Source: a candidate division CSSED10-310 bacterium (GTDB taxonomy: Bacteria > CSSED10-310). Taken from it: a DNA stretch of 64,000 bases. Below are positions 1 to 8,926 of this stretch, in pieces. Position 1 is the first letter of the stretch. The number at the start of each line of letters is the position of its first letter. The translations under genes were made by a program, and so were the position numbers. Where the stretch lies: NCBI GenBank assembly GCA_016931515.1, contig JAFGEQ010000015.1, forward strand, positions 1 through 64,000, given 5' to 3'. The notes under the pieces are model-generated. The model worked only from the letters and a program-made list of their open reading frames with translations. It was not told the DNA's origin and did no database searches.

Positions 1-65
1 ATGACTGATCCCGCGTTCTCGGCTTTGTTCGGGAGCATGGACATGTTCACTTTCGGATGGCATGA
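1..65. repeat. direct repeat, copy 1 (partner 2067-2131)
   Basis: Bases 1-65 match 2067-2131 with a single mismatch (T at 51, A in the second copy). The repeat is the 3' end of two tandem paralogous genes and is cut by the window edge, so its real length is unknown. Divergence begins at the last codon and the stop. Confidence 0.85.
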
Positions 66-69
66 ATGA
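1..69 (+). CDS. 3' end of a secreted surface protein (partial)
   Basis: The window opens inside a reading frame that ends with TGA at 67-69; 22 codons are visible. The encoded tail ([14 protein letters not shown]..., ending FGWHE) is the same as the last 22 residues of the next gene except for the final residue (E instead of D), so this is the end of a paralogue carrying the same C-terminal surface-protein domain. The start and the rest of the protein lie upstream of the window. The reading frame is certain from this identity; the full domain content is unknown. Confidence 0.8.
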   Translation: MTDPAFSALFGSMDMFTFGWHE

Positions 70-161
70 CAATGTTAAGGTGTTCCGCTTCAAATCATCC
101 GGTTTAAGCAGCACACGTATTTTGAATAGGCAGAAGGATGTTGAAAGAAGGAGGATTCGTG

Positions 162-2135
162 ATGCTTTATAAAGTCTTCATAGTCGTTGCTCTTATATTT
201 TGTGTATTCTTCTCACCTGTGTCAGCGGTGACCCGCTACGTTCCTTCCCAATATGCGACAATCCAGGAAGCGATCACGGCATGCAATAATGGGGATATCG
301 TAGTAATCGCCGATGGCATCTACAGTGGAGCGAACAACAAGGACATCAGCTTCATGGGTAAAGCGATCACAGTAAGGTCTCAAAACGGACCGACTGATTG
401 TACGATAAACTGCGGGAACAGTGGCCGGGGATTTTATTTCCAAGGCTCTGAAACCAGCAGTTCAGTATTGGAGGGTATAAGAATTCTGGATGGGAATGTT
501 ACCGGCTCTCAGTCGAGGGGAGGAGGTATCTACTGTGCAACCGGATGTTCACCAACGATCAGGAACTGCATTATCGAGAGCTGTTACGCTGAAGGTGGTG
601 GCGGTGGATTGTATTGCAACAATGACTCAACATGCTTGATTTATGGATGCACATTTTCAGGCAACAGCACCGGCGGCAGCGGCGCTGGAATGTCTGCTCT
701 TGCAGCGGTTCAGATAATCGGGTGCACATTCTATTATAACGAAGGAGTCCACATCTCTTCGGTGAATCGAGGGGGTGGAGTTTTTTTATATAGTGGAGGA
801 CTGATCAGCGATTCCGTGTTGAGTTCGAACTTGGCTGAACGAGGTGGTGGAATCACACTTTTAGGCAGTCCTGAAATTTGGAACTGCCTGATTATCGCGA
901 ATAATGCCCTCGGATCAGGCAGTGAGATATATGGAGGCGGTGTTCTCTGTGATGGCGGTACCCCTTCCTTTAAAAATTGCACTTTCTCTGGCAACAATGC
1001 GCCTGAGGGTGATTCGATCTGCACGAACAATGCATCGCCGGTCTTCACAAATTGCATTATCTGGGACAGCTCAATCAATGGGATTTACACCTTGGGTACC
1101 GGTGGGTCAATCATAACATATTCGGATGTCCTGCTCACGTCGGGAACGTATCCCGGGACAGGCAATATCAACTTAAACCCTTTGTTCGTAACAGGTCCTA
1201 ATGGCGGTAACTATCTCAGCAGTACGGGAGCCGGTCAGCCGTCGAACAGTCCGTGTTACAATACGGGGTTTTCAACAGCAGCAGCGACATGTTACACCGG
1301 CTATGAGGATTCCGAAGGGCCGGGCACGGTCTGCCTGAGTATGCGCACAACACGAACCGACGAGGCACTCGATACCGGTGCAACAGACATGGGATATCAC
1401 TATTTCTCCTCGATCTACCCGCCTACCGCCACACCAACCCGGACCCCAACACGCACTCCCACAATAACACCAACTCGAACACCCACAGTGACTGCCACGC
1501 GAACACCAACCTGGATTCCGACCCTTACACCGACCCGGACTCCCACATCCATACCGACCCGCACGCCGACTTGGACACCCACCACAGCTCCAAGCCAGCC
1601 CACAAATACACCGCGCCCGACTTCAACCCCGACCCCCACGCGGACGCCAACTCGGACGCCGACTCGGACGCCGACACCAACGATGACACCAACGGTTCCA
1701 ACCGGAGTTCCGACCAATACCCCGCATCCAACCGAAACACCGACATCACTACCGCCGACCGCAACGCCGACACCCGAGTGCGATACCCTGGGATGTACCA
1801 TCATCATGCCATCGGACAGTTTCGGACCCGGCGAAACGTGCTCCTGCGATGTCATAATCTGCAATCCCGAAGTCGACACTTATAACGATATTCCGGTGTT
1901 TGTCATACTGGATGTCTACGGCATGCTTTTCTTCGCACCCAGCTTTAGCGAGTTTGACTACTATCTCTATGATATTGTCCCCGGTATCACGATAATTCAC
2001 GTGTTGCCAGAATTTCCCTGGCCCTCAGGTGCAGGAACTGCCGGAGGTATCATCTGGTATGCCGCGATGACTGATCCCGCGTTCTCGGCTTTGTTCGGGA
2101 GCATGGACATGTTCACATTCGGATGGCATGACTAG
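162..2135 (+). CDS. secreted parallel beta-helix protein with TPT linker and shared C-terminal domain
   Basis: Likely a cell-surface or released protein of 657 aa. The start at 162 is preferred over an in-frame ATG at 138 because AAGAAGGAGG lies about 8 bases upstream of it and the product then begins with a clean signal peptide ([17 protein letters not shown]...). Residues of roughly 25-410 form a right-handed beta-helix: GGG-rich repeats of the type [29 protein letters not shown], typical of the polymorphic outer membrane protein/pectate-lyase-like repeat families. A threonine/proline linker of about 120 residues built from TPTRTPT follows. The last about 110 residues are a globular domain that recurs at the end of the 6881-8926 protein and of the truncated protein at the window start. 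The family is confident; ligand and enzymatic activity are unknown, and no catalytic motif was recognised. Confidence 0.85.
   Translation: MLYKVFIVVALIFCVFFSPVSAVTRYVPSQYATIQEAITACNNGDIVVIADGIYSGANNKDISFMGKAITVRSQNGPTDCTINCGNSGRGFYFQGSETSSSVLEGIRILDGNVTGSQSRGGGIYCATGCSPTIRNCIIESCYAEGGGGGLYCNNDSTCLIYGCTFSGNSTGGSGAGMSALAAVQIIGCTFYYNEGVHISSVNRGGGVFLYSGGLISDSVLSSNLAERGGGITLLGSPEIWNCLIIANNALGSGSEIYGGGVLCDGGTPSFKNCTFSGNNAPEGDSICTNNASPVFTNCIIWDSSINGIYTLGTGGSIITYSDVLLTSGTYPGTGNINLNPLFVTGPNGGNYLSSTGAGQPSNSPCYNTGFSTAAATCYTGYEDSEGPGTVCLSMRTTRTDEALDTGATDMGYHYFSSIYPPTATPTRTPTRTPTITPTRTPTVTATRTPTWIPTLTPTRTPTSIPTRTPTWTPTTAPSQPTNTPRPTSTPTPTRTPTRTPTRTPTPTMTPTVPTGVPTNTPHPTETPTSLPPTATPTPECDTLGCTIIMPSDSFGPGETCSCDVIICNPEVDTYNDIPVFVILDVYGMLFFAPSFSEFDYYLYDIVPGITIIHVLPEFPWPSGAGTAGGIIWYAAMTDPAFSALFGSMDMFTFGWHD
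1421..1777. repeat. degenerate tandem repeat encoding the TPTRTPT linker
   Basis: A low-complexity stretch of about 360 bases made of variations on ACxCCxACxCGx units that encodes a Thr/Pro/Arg linker ([21 protein letters not shown]). It produces long spurious reading frames on the opposite strand rich in Val-Gly. It is the flexible spacer between the beta-helix and the C-terminal domain. Confidence 0.8.
2067..2131. repeat. direct repeat, copy 2 (partner 1-65)
   Basis: Second copy of the 3'-end duplication described at 1-65; one mismatch over 65 bases, then divergence at the last codon and stop (TAG here, TGA in copy 1). Confidence 0.85.
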
Positions 2136-2192
2136 ACGACCGGTCGGCAATTTATCGCCTTCAGATCGATCAGAGATAGTGGCTGATCCAGA

Positions 2193-2606
2193 TTAACCAG
2201 AGTGGAGAATAATCAGTTCGTCATACCCGGTCTCGGGATCAAAAGGACGCTTAAATCGAATGTCGTCAAAAGCGATGATGACCAGTTCCAGAGTCGTATG
2301 GACGCGGCAACCCTGAAGGAGGTGTCCGCCTAGACAATGCCCGTCATGATCCGCAATGGTCAGATGAAGATGAATGCCGTCCTGACACAAGGAACCCGAC
2401 AAGCTGGTGACTTCAAACCTTCCTGTCAGAGATTTCTGCTCTGTTGCACCTGCAAGCCGGATGCAGACATCCGATAAACTGCCGACAGCACTGATGAGGG
2501 CTCCGGCTGATACTTCCTTTTCAGCTAAAAACCGGGTGAGTTCCCGATACACATCCTGGCTCGGTTTCAGGCGCAAGATATGAAATTCAGAGTTACAAGT
2601 TCGCAT
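2193..2606 (-). CDS. PPC (DUF296) domain protein, predicted DNA-binding
   Basis: A 137-residue protein that is one PPC domain (plants and prokaryotes conserved, DUF296), a family that forms trimers and includes AT-hook nuclear-localised proteins in plants; bacterial members are single-domain. Visible family signatures are the paired histidines GIHLHLTIAD and the GGHLLQGC loop, followed by TTLELVI and a C-terminal GYDELIIL. GGGAACGATTC precedes the ATG. It lies downstream of the biotin carrier gene on the same strand with a gap of about 50 bases and may be the last gene of that operon. Bacterial function is not established; DNA binding is inferred from the family name only. Confidence 0.85.
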   Translation of the reverse strand: MRTCNSEFHILRLKPSQDVYRELTRFLAEKEVSAGALISAVGSLSDVCIRLAGATEQKSLTGRFEVTSLSGSLCQDGIHLHLTIADHDGHCLGGHLLQGCRVHTTLELVIIAFDDIRFKRPFDPETGYDELIILHSG

Positions 2607-2659
2607 GAATCGTTCCCATTTTAAAGAGGCTGATCCGGATACCCTTTAAATATGACCGG

Positions 2660-3136
2660 TTACTCAATCACAGCCAGCACTTGTCTTATCTCAACCGAGT
2701 CGCCTGCCTTCACCAGAATCTTTCGGATCGTGCCGGCTTTGGGAGCCCCAAGTTCGTTCTGCATTTTCATGGCTTCAAGTATCATGACGACTTCATCTCT
2801 TTCAACGACATCGCCTTCCTTTTTCATTATCTTCATGATAAGTCCCGGCATGATTGCCGTTATCGCACCCGCTTCCTCGGCCGCGCTCTTACTGGCAGCC
2901 TTGCGCTTGTTCATCTGCCGCTTCTCTTCCAGACCTGCAGTGGCGTATGCATAACTGATCCCGTCAACAACAGCTGTTTTCCCTGACAACGTTACGGTAT
3001 GGTGTGTTCCGGAAACATGCACTGAGGTTCCTTCCACTGAAAAAGGCCATTCCCTGCCATTAATCGTCAGGCAGTTCCCCTTCTGTTCGATCTCATAGGA
3101 TACACCATCCAGATCAATGCGGAATTTCGAAATCAT
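2660..3136 (-). CDS. biotin carboxyl carrier protein (1.3S-like subunit)
   Basis: A 158-residue biotin/lipoyl-type carrier. The C-terminal about 70 residues are a biotinyl domain with the canonical biotinylation site EAMKM (Lys is the acceptor) preceded by a hinge IMPGLIMKI; a Lys/Ala-rich linker joins it to an N-terminal beta-rich segment. The start is taken as the ATG at 3136, which overlaps the stop of the upstream carboxyltransferase as ATGA and has GGGGAGG about 7 bases upstream; a longer frame to 3193 would read into that gene. It would carry CO2 as carboxybiotin between the two carboxyltransferase subunits encoded just upstream. A biotin carrier of a decarboxylase Na+ pump is the alternative. 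Confidence 0.9.
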   Translation of the reverse strand: MISKFRIDLDGVSYEIEQKGNCLTINGREWPFSVEGTSVHVSGTHHTVTLSGKTAVVDGISYAYATAGLEEKRQMNKRKAASKSAAEEAGAITAIMPGLIMKIMKKEGDVVERDEVVMILEAMKMQNELGAPKAGTIRKILVKAGDSVEIRQVLAVIE

Positions 3137-4632
3137 CGGATACCTCCCCGAATAAACCCCGGCCGGTTCAATAACTTCCATGCATTGACCCATCCGCCCG
3201 GTTCCGACACAGCTTTTGCCACGGCTTTTTTGGCTTCCTGCTGGTGAATCAGTGCTACAGCAATAGCTGCTGCAATTTCTTCCTTGCCGCCCAATCCCTT
3301 TGTTCTTCGTTCGAAATACGGACGTGCTACCTGAGGAAACAGTGCGTACGACAGCACATCCTCGTCGCTGCTGGCCAGCTCGCCGATCTCCTCGCGCGCC
3401 TGCTCAAAACCCGGACACAGCATATCAGCGGGTCGGCAGGTAATCGGTTCCTCGTTACCAATCGCTTTTTTCTGGAGTTCCGGATCGATTGGAGCGGGTG
3501 GATGCCCATAATAACCGCGGATATACTGCCGGGTTTCTTCGGAGATCATCCGATATCTTTCACCCATGATGACATTCAGGGTTGCCTGAACGCCAACGAT
3601 CTGACTTGACGGAGTGACCAGCGGCGGATATCCGAGATCTTTTCTGACTCGGGGAATTTCATCCAGTACCTCGTAATATTTATCCTGTGCGCCTTGCTGA
3701 CGAAGCTGGCTGACCAGATTGGACAACATTCCTCCGGGGACCTGGAATTGAAGTACATTGACATCAACCGGGCTGATCCCGGCCTCAAATGCCAGATATT
3801 TTTTCCGGATCTCTCCAACAAGATGAGATATATCAGCCAGCAGGTGCAGGTTCAGACCGGTGTCGCGTTCTGTACCTTTTAGTATTGCGACCAACGTCTC
3901 GGTCGGTGGTTGGGAGGTGGACAGAGCTAATGATGAAATAGCCGTATCGACAATATCAATACCGGCTTCGACGGCTTTTAGAAGACTGGCCGTTCCCATC
4001 CCGCTGGTGGAATGAGTGTGCAATTGGATCGGAATTCCGAGATCGCGTTTAAGGGACGATACAAGCTCAAATGCAGCATAGGGAGTGATCAGGCCTGCCA
4101 TATCCTTGATGCAGATGGAATCGGCTCCGAGGTCGAGCAGTTGTCGTCCCATTTTCACAAAAGCATCGATACTGTGGACCGGGCTGATCGTGTAGCTGAT
4201 TGTCGCCTGAACATGACCTCCAACCCGCTTGGCCACTTTCATTGCGAACGCCATGTTTCGCATGTCGTTCAGAGCATCGAAAATCCTAAAAACGTCAATA
4301 CCGTTTTTACGCGCACACTCGACAAATTTTTCAACGATATCGTCGGGATAGTGCTTGTAGCCGACAATATTCTGTCCTCTCAGCAGCATTTGAAAAGGCG
4401 TGTTCGGCATGATTTTTCGTAAGGTTCGAAGCCGCTCCCATGGATCCTCGCCCAGAAAGCGCATGGCACTGTCAAATGTTGCGCCACCCCACATTTCAAC
4501 AGACCAGTAGCCCACCTGATCCAGAAGCTCCGCGATCGGAAGCATATCGTCTGTTCGCATGCGAGTCGCCAGCAACGATTGATGGGCGTCGCGGAGGACT
4601 GTTTCACAGATTTTCACAGGCTGTAATGTCAT
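3133..4632 (-). CDS. 5S-type carboxyltransferase (pyruvate/oxaloacetate half-reaction)
   Basis: A 499-residue member of the HMGL-like/pyruvate carboxylase B family that moves a carboxyl group between oxaloacetate and biotin. N-terminal ETVLRDAHQSLLATRM is the family signature (metal-binding Asp), CIKDMAGL holds the lysine normally carbamylated, and LHTHSTSGMG supplies the two metal-binding histidines. The start at 4632 follows GAGGAAGATT and begins MTLQPVKICET; a frame extension to 4668 is ignored. Typical oxaloacetate decarboxylase alpha chains (about 590-640 aa) carry their own biotin domain; this one ends without it, like the transcarboxylase 5S subunit (about 505 aa), and the biotin domain is the next gene. 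With the 12S-like subunit in the same operon, methylmalonyl-CoA:pyruvate transcarboxylation is the best reading. Confidence 0.88.
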   Translation of the reverse strand: MTLQPVKICETVLRDAHQSLLATRMRTDDMLPIAELLDQVGYWSVEMWGGATFDSAMRFLGEDPWERLRTLRKIMPNTPFQMLLRGQNIVGYKHYPDDIVEKFVECARKNGIDVFRIFDALNDMRNMAFAMKVAKRVGGHVQATISYTISPVHSIDAFVKMGRQLLDLGADSICIKDMAGLITPYAAFELVSSLKRDLGIPIQLHTHSTSGMGTASLLKAVEAGIDIVDTAISSLALSTSQPPTETLVAILKGTERDTGLNLHLLADISHLVGEIRKKYLAFEAGISPVDVNVLQFQVPGGMLSNLVSQLRQQGAQDKYYEVLDEIPRVRKDLGYPPLVTPSSQIVGVQATLNVIMGERYRMISEETRQYIRGYYGHPPAPIDPELQKKAIGNEEPITCRPADMLCPGFEQAREEIGELASSDEDVLSYALFPQVARPYFERRTKGLGGKEEIAAAIAVALIHQQEAKKAVAKAVSEPGGWVNAWKLLNRPGFIRGGIR

Positions 4633-4642
4633 AATCTTCCTC

Positions 4643-4975
4643 TCATTCCTGAACAGCCGAACTGTCAAACATTTCTTTGGGCTTGACCATCAAAACCAAT
4701 GCTCCCTCATCAGACCCGGGACTGTGCGTCGTGTACGCCCGTACGACAATTGAATCGTGCTTCTTTAAAATGACGTCCGCTTGATTTTTAAACCGTATCC
4801 GGATTTCACCATCCAGAACCAGGTATAATTCGTCCTTCGTATGTTTGTGAAAGGGATAATCACCCCGGAAGTGCATGACATACGCCGCGTGGTCATTCAC
4901 CTGACCCAGTTCGACATGTGTATACGGTCTTGTCAGAATTCCAGCAATCTCATCCATACTGATTTTACCATGCAT
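4643..4975 (-). CDS. small cupin-domain protein
   Basis: A 110-residue single cupin (beta-barrel) with the first cupin motif as HKHTKDELYLVLDGE, giving His, His, Glu ligands for a metal, and a second half KKHDSIVVRAYTTHSP with the last histidine. It lies between the two carboxyltransferase genes, 15 bases after one and 10 bases before the other, so it is co-transcribed with the transcarboxylase. AAAGGGACTGCC precedes the ATG. Its role there is not known; cupins of this size can be small isomerases, dioxygenases or ligand sensors. It is not part of the classical Propionibacterium enzyme. Confidence 0.85.
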   Translation of the reverse strand: MHGKISMDEIAGILTRPYTHVELGQVNDHAAYVMHFRGDYPFHKHTKDELYLVLDGEIRIRFKNQADVILKKHDSIVVRAYTTHSPGSDEGALVLMVKPKEMFDSSAVQE

Positions 4976-4990
4976 GGCAGTCCCTTTCGT

Positions 4991-6541
4991 TTAAAGCGGA
5001 ATGTTTCCGTGTTTCTTGGGCGGGTTACTCGCTCTCTTGTTCTGAAGCATCTTCAAACAATCGATGATTCGCGACCGCGTTTCAGACGGTTCGATCACAT
5101 CATCGATATACCCCCTTGCAGCCGCGCAATACGGATTGGCGAATTTATCCTTGTAAAGCTGAATCAGCTCCACGCGTTTTGCAGCGCCATCCTCCGCTTC
5201 ACCGATCTCCTTGCGGAAAATGATATTGACCGCCCCTTCCGGCCCCATGACCGCAATCTCCGCACTCGGCCAGGCGAAATTGGCATCACCGCGAATGTGT
5301 TTGCTGTTCAGCACGCAATAAGCACCACCGTAGCTTTTCCTTGTGATGACGGTGATTTTTGGAACCGTGGCTTCACAGAGTGAATACAGGAGTTTCGCTC
5401 CATGAATGATGATTCCATTATGTTCCTGATCCACGCCGGGCAGGAATCCCGGAACATCCTGCAGGATCAGTAACGGTATGTTGAACGCATCACAGAACCT
5501 GACAAATCGGGCACTTTTAACTGACGCATTGATATCCAGCACACCCGCCAGAATAGCGGGTTGATTGGCGACTATCCCAACACTGAACCCGCCAAACCGG
5601 GCGAACCCGATAATAATGTTTCGAGCATAATTCTCCTGGATCTCGAAAAAATCACCGTTATCCACAATCAAATGGATCACTTCTTTCATATCATACGGTT
5701 TACCGGGATCATCCGGTATGATCTCATTCAGCCGGTCCTCCTGCCTGCATGGATCGTCACCAGAATCGACAAACGGAGGATCCTCCATGTTGTTCGACGG
5801 CATATAACTGACCATCGTTCGAACCATTTCCAGTGCTTCCTCACCATCATCCGCCACCAAATGACAAACACCACTTTTTGAACTATGCGTGTCCGCGCCG
5901 CCCAGATCTTCAAAAGAGACTTCCTCCCGAGTGACCGCTTTGATCACATCCGGACCCGTTATAAACATATGGCTGCTTTTCTTCACCATAATGATAAAAT
6001 CGGTCAGCGCCGGACTATAAACGGCTCCACCGGCGCATGGCCCCATGATTGCGCTGATCTGGGGAATGACGCCGGAAGCCAGGGTATTTCGCAAGAAAAT
6101 ATCCGCATATCCGCCAAGGCTGACAACGCCCTCCTGAATACGGGCGCCCCCAGAATCATTGATACCGATCAGTGGCGCTCCATTCTGAACAGCCATATCC
6201 ATAATTTTGCATATTTTTTCGCTGTGAACCTCTCCAAGACTTCCGCCGAACACCGTGAAATCCTGGCTGAAAACATAAACCAGCCGGCCGTCTATCGTCC
6301 CGTAGCCGGTGACCACGCTGTCGGAGAGGAACTTTTTATCGGCCATATTGAAATCAGTGGTTCGATGCGTCACAAACATGTCGATCTCGCGAAATGAACC
6401 TTTATCAAGCAGTGCCTGAATGCGCTCACGGGCAGTTAATTTGCCCTTTGCGTGCTGCGCGTCGATCCGCTCCTGACCGCCTCCAAGCTGTGCCTGGGCC
6501 TTCAATTTTCGTAACAACTCTATTTTTGCATTGGTCGCCAT
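4991..6541 (-). CDS. 12S-type acyl-CoA carboxyltransferase (MmdA/PccB family)
   Basis: A 516-residue carboxyltransferase that exchanges carboxyl groups between biotin and an acyl-CoA, most likely propionyl-CoA/methylmalonyl-CoA. The N-terminal half has [18 protein letters not shown], the oxyanion-hole region GGARIQEGV and [16 protein letters not shown]; the C-terminal half has [27 protein letters not shown] and [14 protein letters not shown]. Length fits MmdA/PccB/12S (about 510-530). GGGAGGATCA precedes the ATG. It is the first gene of the operon and faces a 339-base divergent intergenic region. No biotin carboxylase gene and no membrane beta subunit of a Na+ pump is present in the window, which favours transcarboxylase over carboxylase or decarboxylase, although those partners could lie elsewhere. 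Confidence 0.9.
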   Translation of the reverse strand: MATNAKIELLRKLKAQAQLGGGQERIDAQHAKGKLTARERIQALLDKGSFREIDMFVTHRTTDFNMADKKFLSDSVVTGYGTIDGRLVYVFSQDFTVFGGSLGEVHSEKICKIMDMAVQNGAPLIGINDSGGARIQEGVVSLGGYADIFLRNTLASGVIPQISAIMGPCAGGAVYSPALTDFIIMVKKSSHMFITGPDVIKAVTREEVSFEDLGGADTHSSKSGVCHLVADDGEEALEMVRTMVSYMPSNNMEDPPFVDSGDDPCRQEDRLNEIIPDDPGKPYDMKEVIHLIVDNGDFFEIQENYARNIIIGFARFGGFSVGIVANQPAILAGVLDINASVKSARFVRFCDAFNIPLLILQDVPGFLPGVDQEHNGIIIHGAKLLYSLCEATVPKITVITRKSYGGAYCVLNSKHIRGDANFAWPSAEIAVMGPEGAVNIIFRKEIGEAEDGAAKRVELIQLYKDKFANPYCAAARGYIDDVIEPSETRSRIIDCLKMLQNKRASNPPKKHGNIPL

Positions 6542-6880
6542 TGATCCTCCCGGTTTGCCGGGTATTCCGCCGCAAACTCAGCAGCGAAACACCCGCTGGA
6601 TATCCTGATGTAACTCGCCAACATGATGCCTGACTTTCGGCATGACCCGCCGGCATGCTCTCCGAAAGCTGATCTATAGCACCATCATAAGAGGCATTCA
6701 ATGGTTTCAGGTCAAGGTCTGACGGCTGCCTCTCGGAATGTTCCGGTCACTATTGTTCAGGCAAGCCAATGATAAAATTCTTAATGTTAAACACTTGAAT
6801 ATCAGGATAAAATGCGGTCTAATACACTCATCAGGCGAACTGAGGGACTGGTAACAAGGAATTTATTGGGGGGAGTCATC
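6542..6880. other. 339-base divergent intergenic region
   Basis: Between the transcarboxylase operon (minus) and a secreted VCBS protein (plus). No convincing gene or RNA was seen. A weak plus-strand -10-like box TAAAAT sits at 6808-6813 in the AT-rich part (about 6765-6830), but no good -35 was found at the right distance. GGGGGGAG at about 6869-6876 is the ribosome binding site of the plus-strand gene. Promoters for both directions are expected here by position only. Confidence 0.5.
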
Positions 6881-8926
6881 ATGAAAAGGTCTATCAAATT
6901 AACTGTAACAGCGTTCATTTTCTGCTTCGCGACGATAACTGCAGCCCAGGCCCAGGGTTTTGTAGAAGTGACCAATGAGCTCGGTCTGACCGGAACACCG
7001 TCGTTCTACATCAGTGTTGCTGATCTGAACGGGGATGACTATCCGGATATCTTTGCTCATGATATTACCGATTCTGCAAACTGGGATGTCATGAACAAAA
7101 TGTATATTTTTCTGAATGTTGAAGGCCCGACACCCGGAACACGCCAGTTTGTCGATTTCACCGCTGCCTCCGGCATCCACGCCAATCGCCGCGGTACAAC
7201 GGATGGTCGCCACTCCGATCTTGCCGTCTTCGGCGATGTCGATAATGATGGTGATCTGGATTATTTTGCCGGGATGTACTATCATCGCCACACATACATA
7301 CCGGAGGACATCGATTGGATCGATTATAATGATCTCTTCCTGAATGATGGAAAAGGCCATTTCACCCTTGCGGAGGATACAACTTTTTTTGACGCCGGGT
7401 TAACAAACGTATCCAGTGCGGTGTTCGCAGATTTTGACCGGGACGGATTCCTGGACCTGTTTGTCGGAAACTGGTTCACGGAATACTATGGCGGAACAGT
7501 GGATGACATCTTTGCCCCTGAATTACTCTATCGCGGAAACGGTGATGCAACCTTTCTCGACGTATCGGCTTCTTCCGGTATCCAGGCTCCGGAAGTGTTA
7601 CAGCCGACATATGGTGCGGCTGTTGCCGATGTCGATGGTGACGGGTATCCCGATATATTTCTTGGAAATTACTGCCGCGACAAATCAAAGCATCTTCATA
7701 ACAATGGCGACTGGACGTTTACGGAGATCCATGAAACGTCCAATTTCGGTTTCTACGTCGGTCCCGGCAATTGTACCGGCACATGTTCCTGGGGATCGAT
7801 GCCGCGGGATTTCGACAACGACGGTGATATCGACATGTTTACCATTCTCACTCACGGATGCAAAAAAGTTCTTTCCGCTCCACTTATTAACGATGGAACC
7901 GGAGTTTTCGAATGGAATTTCGATTGCATTTTAAGTCGCCTTGATTACGATCCGATGAAAATGCACCATGGTGATCATTATGCCACCTGGGTGGACTGGA
8001 ATAATGATACCCTGGTCGATGTCCTCCTGAGCGAATGCGGTTATGAGAACAATCGCTTTTATATATTCAGGCACGAACCCGATCATACGCTGCAGGTCAT
8101 CACGCCATCTACCGCCATGATGACACTGAATACCGAAGACGAACCCGTTCATAACGCGTCCGCTTTCGATTACGATCTGGATGGCGATGACGATCTGATC
8201 ATCGGCTCCAGCGGTGACTATCCAATCAGGGTGTTCCGGAATGACGAAGGTAATTTAAAACACCATCTCGCTGTCACACTGGTCGGTGCGGGCAAGGAGG
8301 GGTTCAGTAACGCCTCCGCCATCGGAGCCAAAATTCAGGTGACAACCGGCAGTACAACGGTGACCCGTGTCGTCCGGGCCGGCGATGGTCACTTTAGTCC
8401 ACAGGTGCCGCTGCGTCTCAATTTCGGAATGGCAACCTCAACCACGGCCGATCAAGTGGCCATCATATGGCCGAATCTGGCTCAGGATGTTTACAATCTA
8501 TATCAGGTGCCGGCGGATACCCACATCCGGATCTATGAGAACCCGGATCCGATTGCATCCGGAAACGGGATGAGGATTTTCATTCCGAATGATGATGTTA
8601 AACCGGACGAACGATTCAGTGTCTGGGGATATCTCTATAATGATTCAACCGCTGTCATGGACGATGTCCCCGTCATGGTTTTGCTGGGCATCGAAGGCAT
8701 GTACTGGTTCTGGGACGGATGGACCAACTCCGTGGACTTCGCACTGATGGATGTGAAGCCGGGAGTAACGGTGTTCCCGATCTTCCCGGAGTTCATCTGG
8801 CCGGATACCGGAACCGCGTCCGCCGACGGTCTGATGGTTTACGGTGCGATGCTGAACAGCAGCATGACCGAAATCGTCGGAGGTATCGACGGGCTCGCGA
8901 TGTCTGAATTTGGCTTTGGACCGTGA
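6881..8926 (+). CDS. secreted VCBS/FG-GAP and ASPIC/UnbV protein with shared C-terminal domain
   Basis: A 681-residue exported protein. The start at 6881 (GGGGGGAG upstream) gives a signal peptide MKRSIKLTVTAFIFCF ending in AQAQ; the frame open to 6812 is ignored. Repeats of the calcium-binding FG-GAP/VCBS type follow: DLNGDDYPDIF, DVDNDGDLDYF, DFDRDGFLDLFVGN, DVDGDGYPDIFLGN, DFDNDGDIDMF, DYDLDGDDDLIIGS. Next is an ASPIC/UnbV domain (SNASAIGAKIQV, GDGHFSPQ, VAIIWP). The last about 110 residues match in pattern the C-terminal domain of the 162-2135 protein: PVMVLLGIEGMYWFW, DVKPGVTVFPIFPEFIWP, GAMLNSSMTEI. The stop directly abuts that of the convergent next gene. Role: predicted beta-propeller surface or secreted protein; ligand unknown. 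Confidence 0.88.
   Translation: MKRSIKLTVTAFIFCFATITAAQAQGFVEVTNELGLTGTPSFYISVADLNGDDYPDIFAHDITDSANWDVMNKMYIFLNVEGPTPGTRQFVDFTAASGIHANRRGTTDGRHSDLAVFGDVDNDGDLDYFAGMYYHRHTYIPEDIDWIDYNDLFLNDGKGHFTLAEDTTFFDAGLTNVSSAVFADFDRDGFLDLFVGNWFTEYYGGTVDDIFAPELLYRGNGDATFLDVSASSGIQAPEVLQPTYGAAVADVDGDGYPDIFLGNYCRDKSKHLHNNGDWTFTEIHETSNFGFYVGPGNCTGTCSWGSMPRDFDNDGDIDMFTILTHGCKKVLSAPLINDGTGVFEWNFDCILSRLDYDPMKMHHGDHYATWVDWNNDTLVDVLLSECGYENNRFYIFRHEPDHTLQVITPSTAMMTLNTEDEPVHNASAFDYDLDGDDDLIIGSSGDYPIRVFRNDEGNLKHHLAVTLVGAGKEGFSNASAIGAKIQVTTGSTTVTRVVRAGDGHFSPQVPLRLNFGMATSTTADQVAIIWPNLAQDVYNLYQVPADTHIRIYENPDPIASGNGMRIFIPNDDVKPDERFSVWGYLYNDSTAVMDDVPVMVLLGIEGMYWFWDGWTNSVDFALMDVKPGVTVFPIFPEFIWPDTGTASADGLMVYGAMLNSSMTEIVGGIDGLAMSEFGFGP

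Noticed and set aside
1415-1879. Long Val-Gly-rich reading frame opposite the TPT linker
   Set aside because: It is the reverse complement of a low-complexity Thr/Pro repeat, with no ribosome binding site or domain.
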